Shown here: one piece after another, positions 49,106 through 59,655 of the stretch
Layout of the letters: each line of letters opens with the position of its first letter
Position numbering within the stretch: position 1 is the stretch's first letter
NCBI RefSeq assembly: GCF_026262505.1
Contig: NC_067208.1
Span: forward strand, 13,959,962 to 14,023,961
Length of the DNA stretch: 64,000 nt
From: Trichomonas vaginalis G3
Lineage: Eukaryota > Parabasalia > Trichomonadida > Trichomonadidae
Reading direction: 5' to 3'
Position numbers and translations under genes: made by a program
The notes under the pieces: model-generated
Database searches by the model: none
Seen by the model: only the letters and a program-made list of their open reading frames with translations
Told to the model about the DNA's origin: nothing

Positions 49106-50214
49106 TTAAAGTCCATAAAATGAATTAAGAACACATAAATTTTTATCATCTGCGACGTGACGAATACATTTTAATTTACTCAAGAATGCGTACCCTGATA
49201 CATTAAATCTAATTCCTGTCTTATTTAATTTCACAACTTTGAAAAGGAATGTATGAATAGCTATAAAATGATGAGAAGATGTTTTATGGGTTGCTTCCAT
49301 TTTTTCTGAAATAAATGAATAAATATAATGTTTATACGTTTTTATATCTTTTATGTTCTTAATAACGAATGGTATAGACCTTTCAACTTCATCTTCCTTC
49401 GGTGCTGTTCTTTCATATGAAACATTATTGGTATCTTCAACAATGAAACCACAATCACACAAAATTTTATAGGTTCCAATGGTTTCTTTTGATATTTTAT
49501 CTAATAAATCAAAAACTTTATCAACACCCGTGCATTTATTTAAATAATAATTTGTGTAAATATCATGATCTTCTTTCTTAATCGTATTAGTTGCATATGT
49601 CACGTTTTTAAGAACTTTTTTGATTTTTTCGGAATCTAAAGGTGGTGAAAGTAATATACATGGGTATTCTTCATTATCAATAAATTGTAACTTATGTTTA
49701 CGAATAAATTTAATACCTTCTTCTGAAAGTGTTTCATCTATTTCACCATCTAATAAATTTTGTGTTGATTCTGAGACATAATTTTATATCTTTCTTCATG
49801 AGATTTCTGAACTTCTGATTCTGAAGCTGGGATATTCATTAAACCCTCTACTTCATTTTCATTATATTTTTCATCTTCTCTTAATTCCTTAATTTTTTCA
49901 TCTATTTCATCTCTTATTTTTTCCAGTCTTTCAATTTCATTATCTTCATCATCTTTAATCCGTTCTTCATAATATTCAGGGAAAACATCAGGTTCTTTAG
50001 GTTTTTCTTTTTTTTTAGATGTGGGATATAAGAAATTTATAACATCATCTTTATTCATTTTTCCATCATAACCAAATTCATTTAAAAACTCGGCAAATTT
50101 TTTACAATTTCTTAAATAATATTTATCAACTTCATAACCCGCCTCCTCTAATATATCCTTTATTTCCTCGTTTGTGAATCCTAAATTTTTAACATTGTTA
50201 GTTTTGACGCTCAT
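49106..50214 (-). pseudogene. Maverick gene A, frameshifted in Mav-2
   Basis: Counterpart of 6693-7799. Small losses near 49783 and around 49604-49750 separate an N-terminal piece (to 49750) from a C-terminal piece (49106-49603, MTYATNTIKKEDHD to LNSFYGL). It keeps the charged coiled coil and the Cys/His C-terminal region. It lacks the 29-bp hairpin after the stop. Confidence 0.65.
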
Positions 50215-50229
50215 TTCATACATAATAAA

Positions 50230-50625
50230 AATATATGATTCAAAAAATGTAAGACATAAATTTTTAAAGTTTATTTTTTATTCATGAAAATCATTAGTTT
50301 CTAATTTCTTTTTACTCATTTATGAGGTCTTTGATTATGACTCCATTGATTCCATTCAGGATTTAAACAATGTTTAATTAATCGTTGAATATCTGACATC
50401 ATCTATATATAGCTTCTTTTATTACATTATGTTTGGGCTGAGTGTAAATGTCTTACAATTTTGTATCATTTTAAATCTTGATTTATTCAAAAACGTAAGA
50501 ATAAAAACCGTAAGAATCATACATTTTTTACTTCATATGTTAAAAAAAATGATACAAAATCGTTCAATATTGTATGAATTCTTACGTTTACAAAAAAAGT
50601 CACACAACCCGTCATATATACTACT
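50230..50625 (-). repeat. Terminal inverted repeat of Mav-2, with an internal insertion
   Basis: Outer ~200 bases match the Mav-1 terminal repeats up to CAGCCCAAACATAATG. About 130 unique bases (roughly 50284-50420) are then inserted before the match resumes with the leader of gene A. The insertion carries a micro-ORF. The outer end ATATACTACT is followed by host ATTTGA. Confidence 0.85.
50316..50402 (-). CDS. 28-aa micro-ORF inside the Mav-2 terminal repeat
   Basis: Encodes a Trp- and His-rich peptide (MMSDIQRLIKHCL, then PEWNQWSHNQRPHK) after TATATATAG. A second micro-frame MSKKKLETNDFHE overlaps its stop (ATGA). Too short to prove; it is the only coding-like content of the insertion. Confidence 0.3.
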   Translation of the reverse strand: MMSDIQRLIKHCLNPEWNQWSHNQRPHK

Positions 50626-50740
50626 ATTTGAATTCTGAATTAACAATTGCTCATTTTCATGAATCATTGACTTTCCAAGTATGTTAACATGAATTTCAAC
50701 TAATATCCCAATATCTTATTGGGTTGCTGAAATAGTATTG

Positions 50741-50745
50741 TCACT
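50741..50745 (+). promoter_or_regulatory. Initiator-like element of the Ada2-like gene
   Basis: TCACT in TTGTCACTTTTTCG, 14 bases before the ATG at 50759. It shows that the in-frame TTG at 50738 is not the start. The Maverick end lies ~115 bases upstream. Confidence 0.55.
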
Positions 50746-50758
50746 TTTTCGAGCTCTA

Positions 50759-52087
50759 ATGTCTCAGCACAAATCGGCTAAAAAGAAAGTAGAAGGAAAT
50801 GAAGATCCAGAGAAGAAACTCATGAAAAAGTGCTCATATTGCGGTCGTGATATTACCAATGAGGTTTATGTTCGATGTGCTAAATGCATTGGGTTCATTG
50901 AATGCTTAGAATGCTTTTCAGTTGGCGCTGAAACAGCATCTCATTTTCATACCCATCCATACATTATCATAGAGCCAATGCATCAAGTTGTTTATAGAAA
51001 AGGCTGGACTGCTGAAGAAGAATTCCTTTTACTCCATGGCATACAAGTATGTGGTCTTGGAAACTGGCATGAAATAGAGAATATTGTTCAAACAAAGAAT
51101 GCTATCGAATGCGAAACTCACTATTTTGGAACATATTTACAGTCTCCTATAGCTCCAATGCCATTAGATGAAGTACTTCCAGAAGCAGTCCTTCCACCAC
51201 CTCCTGAATATGATACAAGTCCTCGTGATTCAAGACCTTCAATTTCTCACGATAAAAATTTAGCAGATCGCGGCAAAAAGGATAGAACAACACCAGCAGA
51301 ATTTGCTGGCTGGATGCCAAGAAGAAATGAATTCGAAGTGGAATACCAAAATGAAGCAGAACAGTTAATTGCAAATATTACCTTTACAGAAAATGATACA
51401 GCACAGAGTTTAGAACAGAATCTAAGATTCTTACGTGTTTACAACGAAATTCTCGAAGAAAGACATAACAGAACTCAATTTGCTATCGAATGGGACTTAT
51501 TTGATGAAGATTTCCGCTCATTCGGTGGTAAAACAAAGAGCGAGCGCGAGATGGAAGAAGCTCTCATGCCATTGGCCCAAGTTGTCCCAAGAAAACCACT
51601 TACAGAATTTATTCAGTCCGTAGAACGCGAAAGTCAACTTCGTGAGAGTATCCTTACACTCATCAAGTGGCGTAAGAACGGTATTGCCACACGCGATGAA
51701 GGTTTGATGTTCAATGAGCTCGAGAAATTGATGAATGAAGAAAAACTAACGCCAGCTCAAGTTGAAGCATGGAATAAGAAACAGATGATGAAGACAGAGT
51801 CGCCTGAGTTCAGAGCTACATTAATTAGGCAGCTCCTCGACACTTCCGAAAATAATCTTTGCCATCAACTCTCAATTTCACCGAATATGTACTTGAACCT
51901 CAAAGATCTGCTTATCAGAGAATTCACTGCACGCGGAGAGATAACAGAAGAGCTCGCAGTTTCATTTTCTCCGGGTCAAGAAGAATATATGAGAAAAGTT
52001 TACGAACATATCAAGGCGAAAGGTTTGTTTTGGAATCCTGCAGAGAAGTCTAAGCCAAAACAAGAACAAAAGAAACATAACGAGTGA
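50759..52087 (+). CDS. ADA2: Ada2-like transcriptional adaptor (ZZ, SANT, SWIRM)
   Basis: The 442-aa product has an N-terminal ZZ zinc finger (CSYCGRDI, VRCAKCIGFIECLECF, HFHTHPYIII). A SANT/Myb-like domain follows (WTAEEEFLLLHGIQVCGLGNWHEIENIV, about residues 85-135). The middle is helical (EVEYQNEAEQLIANITF, YNEILEERHNRTQF), and the C-terminus is SWIRM-like (~355-430). This order is characteristic of Ada2, the adaptor that links the Gcn5 acetyltransferase to SAGA-type complexes in the nucleus. It is a host gene; the start is fixed by the initiator. No lesions seen. Confidence 0.85.
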   Translation: MSQHKSAKKKVEGNEDPEKKLMKKCSYCGRDITNEVYVRCAKCIGFIECLECFSVGAETASHFHTHPYIIIEPMHQVVYRKGWTAEEEFLLLHGIQVCGLGNWHEIENIVQTKNAIECETHYFGTYLQSPIAPMPLDEVLPEAVLPPPPEYDTSPRDSRPSISHDKNLADRGKKDRTTPAEFAGWMPRRNEFEVEYQNEAEQLIANITFTENDTAQSLEQNLRFLRVYNEILEERHNRTQFAIEWDLFDEDFRSFGGKTKSEREMEEALMPLAQVVPRKPLTEFIQSVERESQLRESILTLIKWRKNGIATRDEGLMFNELEKLMNEEKLTPAQVEAWNKKQMMKTESPEFRATLIRQLLDTSENNLCHQLSISPNMYLNLKDLLIREFTARGEITEELAVSFSPGQEEYMRKVYEHIKAKGLFWNPAEKSKPKQEQKKHNE

Positions 52088-52796
52088 TTTTTTTTATTAA
52101 TATTTTATTTTGTTTTTAATATACTGTATACTGTATCGATGATTTAATAGATCTATCATATTGATTATAAAGCTTATTTTTTTGTGTTTAAAAAAATTTC
52201 ATCTGATATAACTTTTTTTCGAGATTATATCATGGATCTTATCATAGAGTATAATATTAGGCTTGTCTTATACTATATAGTGGTGCATATTACAGATCTA
52301 GATTTAATAGGTACAATTATCCAAGACACATTTGATTTTTCGTTTAAAATTACATAGATATCGAATGAGTTTATATATTTGATCTTCTTCTAATGAAATT
52401 CAATTTTTCCTTTTGATATCTTGAAAAACTTGATGCCATTAATCGTATAGTTTAACATAAATAGTATGATAAATAGATTGTATTATATAAATTTCTATCA
52501 AATGCTGTATTTCAATTGAGTTTGGATCGATATCGCGTTCTAAACTTAAGAGATATGTAAATTAAAAACACATATGTACACTATATAAATGGTATATATT
52601 ATGCATGTCAATATCAATATTTGAAGTTTGCATTTTGCAATATCAAAGACTGAATTGAAAAATAGCTTCGCCTTAGTTTTAAAGAGTCTAGTTATTTCAT
52701 AGTTAAATCCTTTTATAGTATCAAACAATTTATTCATAAAAAAAAATATTACATCATATGGTAATTATAAAAAGAAGGAAACAACAAGTAGTAAAA
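52088..52796. other. AT-rich gap between convergent host genes
   Basis: About 700 bases, strongly AT-rich, with no recognisable gene, RNA or repeat. Short frames such as 52546-52737 look random. Confidence 0.55.
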
Positions 52797-53201
52797 TCAA
52801 TAACCGCATTCAACAAAGGTGTCTAACCTTGGAGAGCGCGATGCTTCTTTGGGAAATGGATATGGAATTGAGTTTGGCTTGCGAGGCTTAACAATTCGAG
52901 CAGACTGATTTCCATTATGTGCACTTTGAGTGTATGATGCACGATTTTGATCATTGGACTCAAATTTTCTTGTATCATTTGAAGTTGTGTATCGATTTCC
53001 AGTTCGTTTAAATCTATGACTTCTTTCTGTTGCCTGTGCTGAAGGCATTTGAGGAATGAATGGTTCGATCGGAATAGGAGGAACAGGAGCTTCAACGTGC
53101 AATATATCAGCCAGTTGTTGATTTAACTTATCGAGATCATCTGACATATTCTGCGCAAATAGCTCCCATTGAGTAGGAGTACGCCATGTCGTGGATGACA
53201 T
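52797..53201 (-). CDS. Unknown 134-aa basic, low-complexity protein
   Basis: Starts MSSTTWRTPTQWELFAQNMSD (predicted helix). A Pro-rich stretch follows (APVPPIPIEPFIPQMP), then an Arg/Asn/Ser-rich tail (RFKRTGNRYTTSNDTRKF, RIVKPRKPNSIPYPFP). The frame extends one codon upstream only via GTG, so the ATG at 53201 is used. No domain recognised; it looks largely disordered. It diverges from the coiled-coil gene. Confidence 0.5.
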   Translation of the reverse strand: MSSTTWRTPTQWELFAQNMSDDLDKLNQQLADILHVEAPVPPIPIEPFIPQMPSAQATERSHRFKRTGNRYTTSNDTRKFESNDQNRASYTQSAHNGNQSARIVKPRKPNSIPYPFPKEASRSPRLDTFVECGY

Positions 53202-53832
53202 CACAATAATTTACGTTAGTATTCGTCACCTTTTGTTTACAAAAATTTATTTTTGAGGACTCGAGGCACTCGGATCGGCCAAAGAAAACATATCGTTCGA
53301 AATTGCTAAGAGGAACATTATAATTCAATTTTTAAATTAGAATTTTCAAGTCCATATTGTTTTCAAGTCCGATAAAGTATACGAGTCAAAACAATTTTTG
53401 AATTGTTTCAGCAAGAACAGAATTCATGCAAGATACTCTCAAGCTATATCGTACATATCACAAGGTTCACCAGAACGAGTTCATATTGTTTAATTTTATT
53501 CATATAAATTTGCCGAATTTTATTTGTTTGATCAAACAACTTTATTTCTTGAAACCAACAGATAATACAACAAAGCTGCCAAAACCATAAAGGTTTCATC
53601 ATACATGATAGTTTTTACAGAATCGCAGATATCAACTTTTTACTTTTTAAAATATTATTTATTATTATGATTACAGTAACATTTAATAATAAATTTCAAT
53701 GCGGTTATTCTAAAGAAATTCTGAAAAAATAATCATTCTCTTAAATAAAATGAAAAATTATACTTTATATCTAATTCCAAGATCAAGTTGCAAAAAATTG
53801 AGAAAATATTTAAAAAGTTTTACGTCTAGGGA
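53202..53832. other. Divergent intergenic region
   Basis: About 630 bases between divergent host genes. No clear TCAYW initiator stands out immediately before either ATG. No gene or RNA recognised. Confidence 0.45.
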
Positions 53833-56800
53833 ATGAAATCTTTCCTATCTTCTCCCTCTTCCACTAAAGGAGATAGGGATCCACAGACATTTAAAGCTTT
53901 AATAAAGGAATTTAGTGAAAGAATACAGAAATTTCCACTTATTCCTCAAGATAAAGATTCTATAGAACCGTTACTAGAGAATTTTCAAGCAGCTGGATTG
54001 AATTTTCTCAAACGACATGATAAATCATTACTTCCAGGTTTGTATGTAGCATGGTCTAGCTTCAAAAGAGTTTTTCAAAAATTTGCAAAGGCAAATTACA
54101 TAGATTTAGTTCATATTTATATCGATTTTGAAGTTACCGAATTCAATAAGATATTGTCCGAAGTTATTGAAAATATACAAACAGATTCCAACGAAATACA
54201 GTTATTGATGAAAGATGCACCAAAAAGAGTTCAAAAATTATTCAAGACAAGTGAGAAATTACCAACTCTTATCAATGATAACAGTGATGATGGATTTCGC
54301 GATATTGTTTCACAAGCATATCAAATTTTCGAGAAATTTAGATCGCAATTATTGTCTCAGTACAAAGTTTTATTTGAAGTTACAAAAATTAGCAACTTTG
54401 ACACAAAAGCCAAGTACTCCATGGCTAATTTTTATATAAATAACTGCCTTGGAGTTTTACTTGATCCAAAGACTCACAAACCAATTAAAAATTCGATTAC
54501 ATTCGATAATTACTGGATATTAGGCTTCCATACTCCAATTTGGAACGCATTAATAGATAAAGCCGAAAAAACAATTTCTAAACTATTTGGAGACATATAC
54601 ACAGTAATTAATACAACACCACCTCCATCACAGGTGTCACAGAAGCCATATCCAGAAGATTCTGACTCAGATTCTTCGGATGATAAAGATAATCAGAAAA
54701 AGGAATATCTTAGCAACGCAAAACTCGACACAATCAGTCGCCAAATCCGAGAACTTCGTGCTGTTGCTGATAATATCCAAGACGACGTAATAGAAGCAAA
54801 TCGAAAGATTGATCAGAACAAAATCCAAGTTTTAACACGCGAACAATTGGAAGAAGAGAACAAGAGACTTAATTTAGAGAAATCACAACTTGATTCTTCA
54901 AATAACCAGTTAAATGACGATAAACATCGACTTCAAAGTCTTTTAAACATAACTTTGCAAAAAATGAAAGGAGACAATCCAAGTGAAGACACAAACTTCA
55001 CAGACGACATGCTCAGTCTTCAGAGAGAACGTGATGAGTTATTCGCCAAAAATAGCTATTTGGAAAAACAGTTACAAAGAGAAAAAATTCATTCAACAAA
55101 ATTGATGGCAGCATCCGAAATCGAAAGTTCTACAGTTCCTGCTGATAAGAACATTGATGATCTATGGAAGATGTACATTGCTGTTGTGAAAGAGAATGAA
55201 AACAGAAGGGATAAAGAAAGAGAAGACATGGAAACAATTGTTCAAATGAAAAATGACTTAGAAAACAAAAAACAACTCGAAAGGGATAATGATGAACTAT
55301 CAAAGACAGTGATTAAACTGCAAAATGAGTTAAATGCTAATAAAGTACTTATGCAGAAGATAAACAGTGAGCTTGGATTCGAAAAAGTTGTAAAAATGCT
55401 TAATAATTTAACAGAATTAGTTTCAAATGATGACAAAGAAGAATTAGTTCAATTGAAAGAAGAAAACAAAAATCTCAAAACAAAGAATGATAAAAGTAAA
55501 GCTAAAATTGAGAAATTAAAGAAAGATCTTGAAGATCTCAAACAAGAAATCAAAGAAAGTCAATCAAAACATGGAGAAAATCTTCAAAACATGATTGAAA
55601 ACAATAAAGATATTTCAAACAAATTAAATCAATTAACTGCTGAAAATGCAAAGTTAAATTCCATTTTGCAGAACTACGAGAAACTTAAACAATCCAATTC
55701 TCAACTGCAAAATGATTATACAGCACTCCAGAATAACAATAACCAGTTGCAAAACAATATTTCTCAGTTGAAAGCTAAAATTGAAAGTGCTGATGCAAAT
55801 TCAAAGAATTTATCCGACCAATTATCAAAGATGAGAGATCAAAATGAGTATTTGATTAAGCAGAATCATCAGTTGGATAATAATATAAGTGTTTTGGAAA
55901 GCAAACTCCAAGAGAAAGACAATCTTTATAAGAATTTATCAGAGCAATTATCAAAACAGAAAAGTCAAAATGATGACTTTTTGAATAGAACTTCGAGTTT
56001 GGAAAACCAAAAACAAAACTACGAAAAAGAACTTAAGGATCTCAAAGACAAACTCGAGGACCTCAACAAACAAAATAAAGCTCTTAAAAATGAAAATGAT
56101 AAAATGGTCACTTCACTTCACAACATGGAAACTGCCAAATCATCATTAGAAGGCAAACTTGAGATATCCGACAACATGGTCAAATCATTGAAAGACCAAT
56201 TATCAAATTCTTCATCGATATCGCAATCGAACAAACAACTCCAAGACCTCTATGAAAATGAAAGAAAAGAAACTAAAGCATTAAATGAAAAAATGGCAGC
56301 ACTGAAACAACAAATGTCACTTTTAGAAGTTAAATTACACAATACAGAGGCAGAAGGAGAGAAAATGAAGAACGAGAACTTGATGCTGAAGAGTGAAAAT
56401 GATAAATTGAAGAGTGATTCAGATAAAACAGCTTCACAAGTCGAGAAACTCGAAAAGGACTTGAAGAAATCAAAGAAAGATTTGTCTCAACTTGAATCAG
56501 ATTTCGAAAAAATTTCTGCAGAAAATGAAAGTTTGCAAAAAAAAATTGCTGATAAGAACAAGCTCAAGAACGAGACAACTGAGAAATCTACTTTGTTGGA
56601 ACAGTATAAGAATGATAACAAGAAGAAAGATGAGATAATCAATCAACTCAAAGATAAAAAGAAGAAGATTAAACAAGAAAATGAACAAAATAAGAATAAT
56701 CTTCAAAAAGTGACAGTTGAAAATACATCACTTCAAAAAGATTTGCAGAAATCTCAGAATGATTTACAGAAATCACAGAACGATTTACAGAAATCCCAAA

Positions 56801-58347
56801 ATGACTTGCAAAAGTTAACAACAGAAAATGTAAATCTACAGAAAGATTTACAGAAAGTTCAAAGTGATTTGCAAAAATTGCAGCAAGAAAGAGAAAAATT
56901 ACAAGAAAATATGGAAAACAAGAACACACAGATGAAAGGAGATTTCGAGAAAATTAGAGCTAATTATGATAAGCTTAAGAGTGACTATGAGAAACTGAAA
57001 TCAGACAACAATCAGCTCCAGAAAGAAGCTGATGAGAACAAACAAAAACTTGACAAAAAAGAAGAAAAAATTCAAAATCTCAAGCTCCAAATCCAGAATT
57101 TGCAGAAAGACCAGAGCTCAATGAAGTCATCTGAGATACAGAGACTCCAGAATGAACTAGAACAAATGAAAGCAAACAACAAATCACTTAAAGAAAACAT
57201 TGAAGCTAAGAATAAAGAAATTGAACAAAATAAAGAGAAAAACAAAGCTCTTAAATCGAATTTGACTAATCTACAGAACAAGATCAATGAAATACAGAAT
57301 GCTTTGACAGGAAAGGACAAAGAGAATCAGTTGCTTCAGAACGAACTCGCAAACAAAAACAAAGAAATTCAAAAACTCAAAGATGATCTTGAAAAAGCTA
57401 AAAGTGACAAAAACAAATCACAGAATGAGATTACAGATAAACTTAACTCCAAACTCGAGAAAGTTATGGCTGAGAAAGAAGATTTGCTCAAACAAAATGC
57501 AAATCTTCAGGCAGAAATGCAGAAACTCAAAGCAGAAAACGAAAAACTCAAAGGAATCCTCAAAAAGAAGACTGCTTACATCAATGATTACTATGCACAG
57601 ACTGTTAAACTTGAGCAGAAATCATTCGGACTCCAGAAAGAAGTTGATTCTTTGGACGTTGTCAAGAAGAAATTCGACAAACTTTACACATCAAGAGAAG
57701 AAATTGACAACTTGTTCAAAGAATATGGTATACTTCAGAAGCTCTATAATGACCATGTCGACAAAGACAAATTAGTTCCTTACAAAGGAAAGGATATTGA
57801 AGTTGAGAAAATGCCTGCTTTGATAAGTGAAGTTAAAAAGAAATATGAAGACAAATTAAACAATTTTGAGAAACAAACTGTTTTAACAATTTATAATGAG
57901 AATGTTAAATTAATTCAGGCTTGCAACCACTATAAGAATGCAGCAGAGATTTCTTTGCAGGAAAGAGATGCAACAACGAAATTATTAAATGACATTATTT
58001 TAGAAAATGAAAAATTAGTTAATGGAGAAAAACCATCAAATGACCAAAATATTACACCTGAAATGAAAGTTAGATTGAATAACTTAGAACAAGAAAGAAC
58101 TCAGATCTTGTCATCCTTGGCTAATGTTGAACAAACACTCAAAATTAAGACTGATAAAAATGCAAATATTATTATGAGATTGGATCAAGCCAGAGAGTCA
58201 ATGGTGAAACAACTGTCTGAAGCAAGATGGTGCTACGATTTGGCTAAAGTTCCTGACGACCCACAGGCTTATGTTGATAAAATGAAGAATCAAATAGCTC
58301 AGTCAGATGAATATTACAGCGAAGATGATTCAAGTTCTTATGATTAA
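53833..58347 (+). CDS. Giant coiled-coil protein, 1504 aa
   Basis: Residues ~10-260 form a helical globular head (FKALIKEFSERIQKFPL, YVAWSSFKRVFQKFAKANY). An acidic low-complexity hinge follows (DSDSDSSDDKDNQ). From ~295 to ~1270 it is almost unbroken heptad-type sequence rich in Lys, Glu, Gln, Asn and Leu, including short tandem repeats (DLQKSQN x4). The C-terminal ~200 residues are helical and end in an acidic tail (DEYYSEDDSSSYD). Such long coiled coils are abundant in T. vaginalis and act as tethers or scaffolds; the specific role is unknown. The frame is intact. A mariner lies eight bases after the stop. Confidence 0.8.
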   Translation: MKSFLSSPSSTKGDRDPQTFKALIKEFSERIQKFPLIPQDKDSIEPLLENFQAAGLNFLKRHDKSLLPGLYVAWSSFKRVFQKFAKANYIDLVHIYIDFEVTEFNKILSEVIENIQTDSNEIQLLMKDAPKRVQKLFKTSEKLPTLINDNSDDGFRDIVSQAYQIFEKFRSQLLSQYKVLFEVTKISNFDTKAKYSMANFYINNCLGVLLDPKTHKPIKNSITFDNYWILGFHTPIWNALIDKAEKTISKLFGDIYTVINTTPPPSQVSQKPYPEDSDSDSSDDKDNQKKEYLSNAKLDTISRQIRELRAVADNIQDDVIEANRKIDQNKIQVLTREQLEEENKRLNLEKSQLDSSNNQLNDDKHRLQSLLNITLQKMKGDNPSEDTNFTDDMLSLQRERDELFAKNSYLEKQLQREKIHSTKLMAASEIESSTVPADKNIDDLWKMYIAVVKENENRRDKEREDMETIVQMKNDLENKKQLERDNDELSKTVIKLQNELNANKVLMQKINSELGFEKVVKMLNNLTELVSNDDKEELVQLKEENKNLKTKNDKSKAKIEKLKKDLEDLKQEIKESQSKHGENLQNMIENNKDISNKLNQLTAENAKLNSILQNYEKLKQSNSQLQNDYTALQNNNNQLQNNISQLKAKIESADANSKNLSDQLSKMRDQNEYLIKQNHQLDNNISVLESKLQEKDNLYKNLSEQLSKQKSQNDDFLNRTSSLENQKQNYEKELKDLKDKLEDLNKQNKALKNENDKMVTSLHNMETAKSSLEGKLEISDNMVKSLKDQLSNSSSISQSNKQLQDLYENERKETKALNEKMAALKQQMSLLEVKLHNTEAEGEKMKNENLMLKSENDKLKSDSDKTASQVEKLEKDLKKSKKDLSQLESDFEKISAENESLQKKIADKNKLKNETTEKSTLLEQYKNDNKKKDEIINQLKDKKKKIKQENEQNKNNLQKVTVENTSLQKDLQKSQNDLQKSQNDLQKSQNDLQKLTTENVNLQKDLQKVQSDLQKLQQEREKLQENMENKNTQMKGDFEKIRANYDKLKSDYEKLKSDNNQLQKEADENKQKLDKKEEKIQNLKLQIQNLQKDQSSMKSSEIQRLQNELEQMKANNKSLKENIEAKNKEIEQNKEKNKALKSNLTNLQNKINEIQNALTGKDKENQLLQNELANKNKEIQKLKDDLEKAKSDKNKSQNEITDKLNSKLEKVMAEKEDLLKQNANLQAEMQKLKAENEKLKGILKKKTAYINDYYAQTVKLEQKSFGLQKEVDSLDVVKKKFDKLYTSREEIDNLFKEYGILQKLYNDHVDKDKLVPYKGKDIEVEKMPALISEVKKKYEDKLNNFEKQTVLTIYNENVKLIQACNHYKNAAEISLQERDATTKLLNDIILENEKLVNGEKPSNDQNITPEMKVRLNNLEQERTQILSSLANVEQTLKIKTDKNANIIMRLDQARESMVKQLSEARWCYDLAKVPDDPQAYVDKMKNQIAQSDEYYSEDDSSSYD

Positions 58348-58355
58348 TTTATATA

Positions 58356-59655
58356 GGGTGTCCAAAGGTGTGTTTAGCACAAACCTGAATACTGCGAATA
58401 GAAATAAACAAGTTACATATATATAAAGTTTATTTAAATATAATCACCATTGGATTCAATCACGCGTTCGCAGCGATCGATCCAGGCTTGAAAGACACGC
58501 TTTAAATCATCATGAGAAAATTGCTCAAATTGCTCTCTTACAAAATTTTCAAGATCATCTGGACTCGCGAATTCGCGTCCTTCAGCTCTCTTTTTTAGCG
58601 TGCCGAATAAATAAAAGTCAGAGGGTGCAATATCAGGTGAATAAATTGGGTTTGGAACAACTTTGACATTGTTTTTCACCAAGTAATTCATTACCTTATG
58701 ACTTTTGTGAACTCTTGAATTATCAAAATGAATTGCAAACTTTTGTTTTTGTTGTTTGGATTTCTCAAACTCATCAGAATTGATAATTTGAGTAAGAACA
58801 TTGTCAATTAGATACTGAGCATTCATCGTATTAGGTTTTTGAAGAATATCAATTGCGATGATGCCATTCACGCCCCAAAAAACCGACAACATCATCATTG
58901 GTGTGTTAATTTTTTTCTTCGGGAATGTTTGCGGATTTTCATCCTTCGGGATCCACATGATTTTGGCTTCTGTTGCATATTGAAACCAAGACTCGTCCCC
59001 TGTTACTAAAAAGCGAAACTTCTTGGATTGATACGCACCCAATATAGAGAGGAGCTCTTTCGAAGATTGGACTCTAGATTTTTTTTGAACTGAATTAAGG
59101 TTGTGCGGAACCCAACGTGTATACGCTAGTTTGTAGTTCAAATAATTGTGCAGATAATAACTGACTGTTGTACGTGGTATCTTTGTCATCTCCTCTATCC
59201 TTCTGAGTGATGCTCTTGGGTCTTCATCTAGCGCTTGAAGAATTGCTTTGATTTTTCTTTGATCCGGCGATTTTTTGTCAATTTTTATGATGGGCGCCTT
59301 TTTGTTCATGAAGTGATACATCCTAACATGATACGTTACAGTGGAATAGCTAGGAGCATCCATACCGAAGCATTTTACCAATGTCTCGTAGATTTTTTTA
59401 CAGTCTTTGCATTTTTTTGCAAGAGCGAGGATGTTTTCTTTATGATTCATTAAAAAAATGAAAAAAATCCCGCCAAAATTTCCCGCGAAACCGCCTCTTG
59501 TCTCAAAATTCATTTTATATCCCGGCATGGCGCAAAAATACAACATACTCATCATATACATATATTCATATTTTTTATTATATATTTATAATCAGCATAT
59601 ATCTCCTTTAATAGTCTCATATAGAGCGCTGTGCTAAACGCACCTTTGGACACCC
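58356..59655 (-). mobile_element. Mariner element (Tvmar1-like), complete
   Basis: 1300 bp with inverted repeats of about 27 bp (GGGTGTCCAAAGGTG, then GTTTAGCACA) and TA on both sides (58354-58355 and 59656-59657), the mariner target duplication. It holds one open transposase gene. It lies directly behind the stop codon of the coiled-coil gene. A mariner of this size and end sequence fits Tvmar1, known from T. vaginalis. Confidence 0.92.
58434..59450 (-). CDS. Mariner transposase, DD34D
   Basis: 338 aa from the ATG at 59450 (MNHKENILALAKK); an upstream extension exists but is unlike mariner transposases. The N-terminal half has two helix-turn-helix-like parts (TVTYHVRMYHF; SLRRIEEMTKIPRTTVSYYL). 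The linker motif is WVPHNL. The catalytic core has D in TGDESWF, D in HFDNSRVHKS and D in SPDIAPSDFYLF. There are 34 residues between the second and third D, the mariner hallmark. It cuts and pastes the element at TA sites. No stop or frameshift is seen. Confidence 0.93.
   Translation of the reverse strand: MNHKENILALAKKCKDCKKIYETLVKCFGMDAPSYSTVTYHVRMYHFMNKKAPIIKIDKKSPDQRKIKAILQALDEDPRASLRRIEEMTKIPRTTVSYYLHNYLNYKLAYTRWVPHNLNSVQKKSRVQSSKELLSILGAYQSKKFRFLVTGDESWFQYATEAKIMWIPKDENPQTFPKKKINTPMMMLSVFWGVNGIIAIDILQKPNTMNAQYLIDNVLTQIINSDEFEKSKQQKQKFAIHFDNSRVHKSHKVMNYLVKNNVKVVPNPIYSPDIAPSDFYLFGTLKKRAEGREFASPDDLENFVREQFEQFSHDDLKRVFQAWIDRCERVIESNGDYI

Larger units (their letters stand above)
31067..50625 (-). 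mobile_element. Mav-2: inverted Maverick copy lacking its capsid-side end
   Basis: Collinear with Mav-1 in reverse. Homology begins near 31070 (matching 28130 of Mav-1) and runs to the terminal repeat ending at 50625 in ATATACTACT, followed by ATTTGA. The 159-aa right-end gene, minisatellite and second terminal repeat are missing, so about 1.5 kb is deleted and no target duplication can be shown. Intact genes include PolB (1155 aa), integrase, fibre, KilA-N, the 236-, 159-, 113-, 99-, 78- and 71-aa genes. Capsid, ATPase, primase-helicase and gene A are broken. Only ~1.4 kb separates it from Mav-1. Confidence 0.9.

Noticed and set aside
57072-57320. Minus-strand ORFs inside the coiled-coil gene
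   Set aside because: Phe/Ser/Leu-rich antisense shadows of Lys/Glu codons without start signals.
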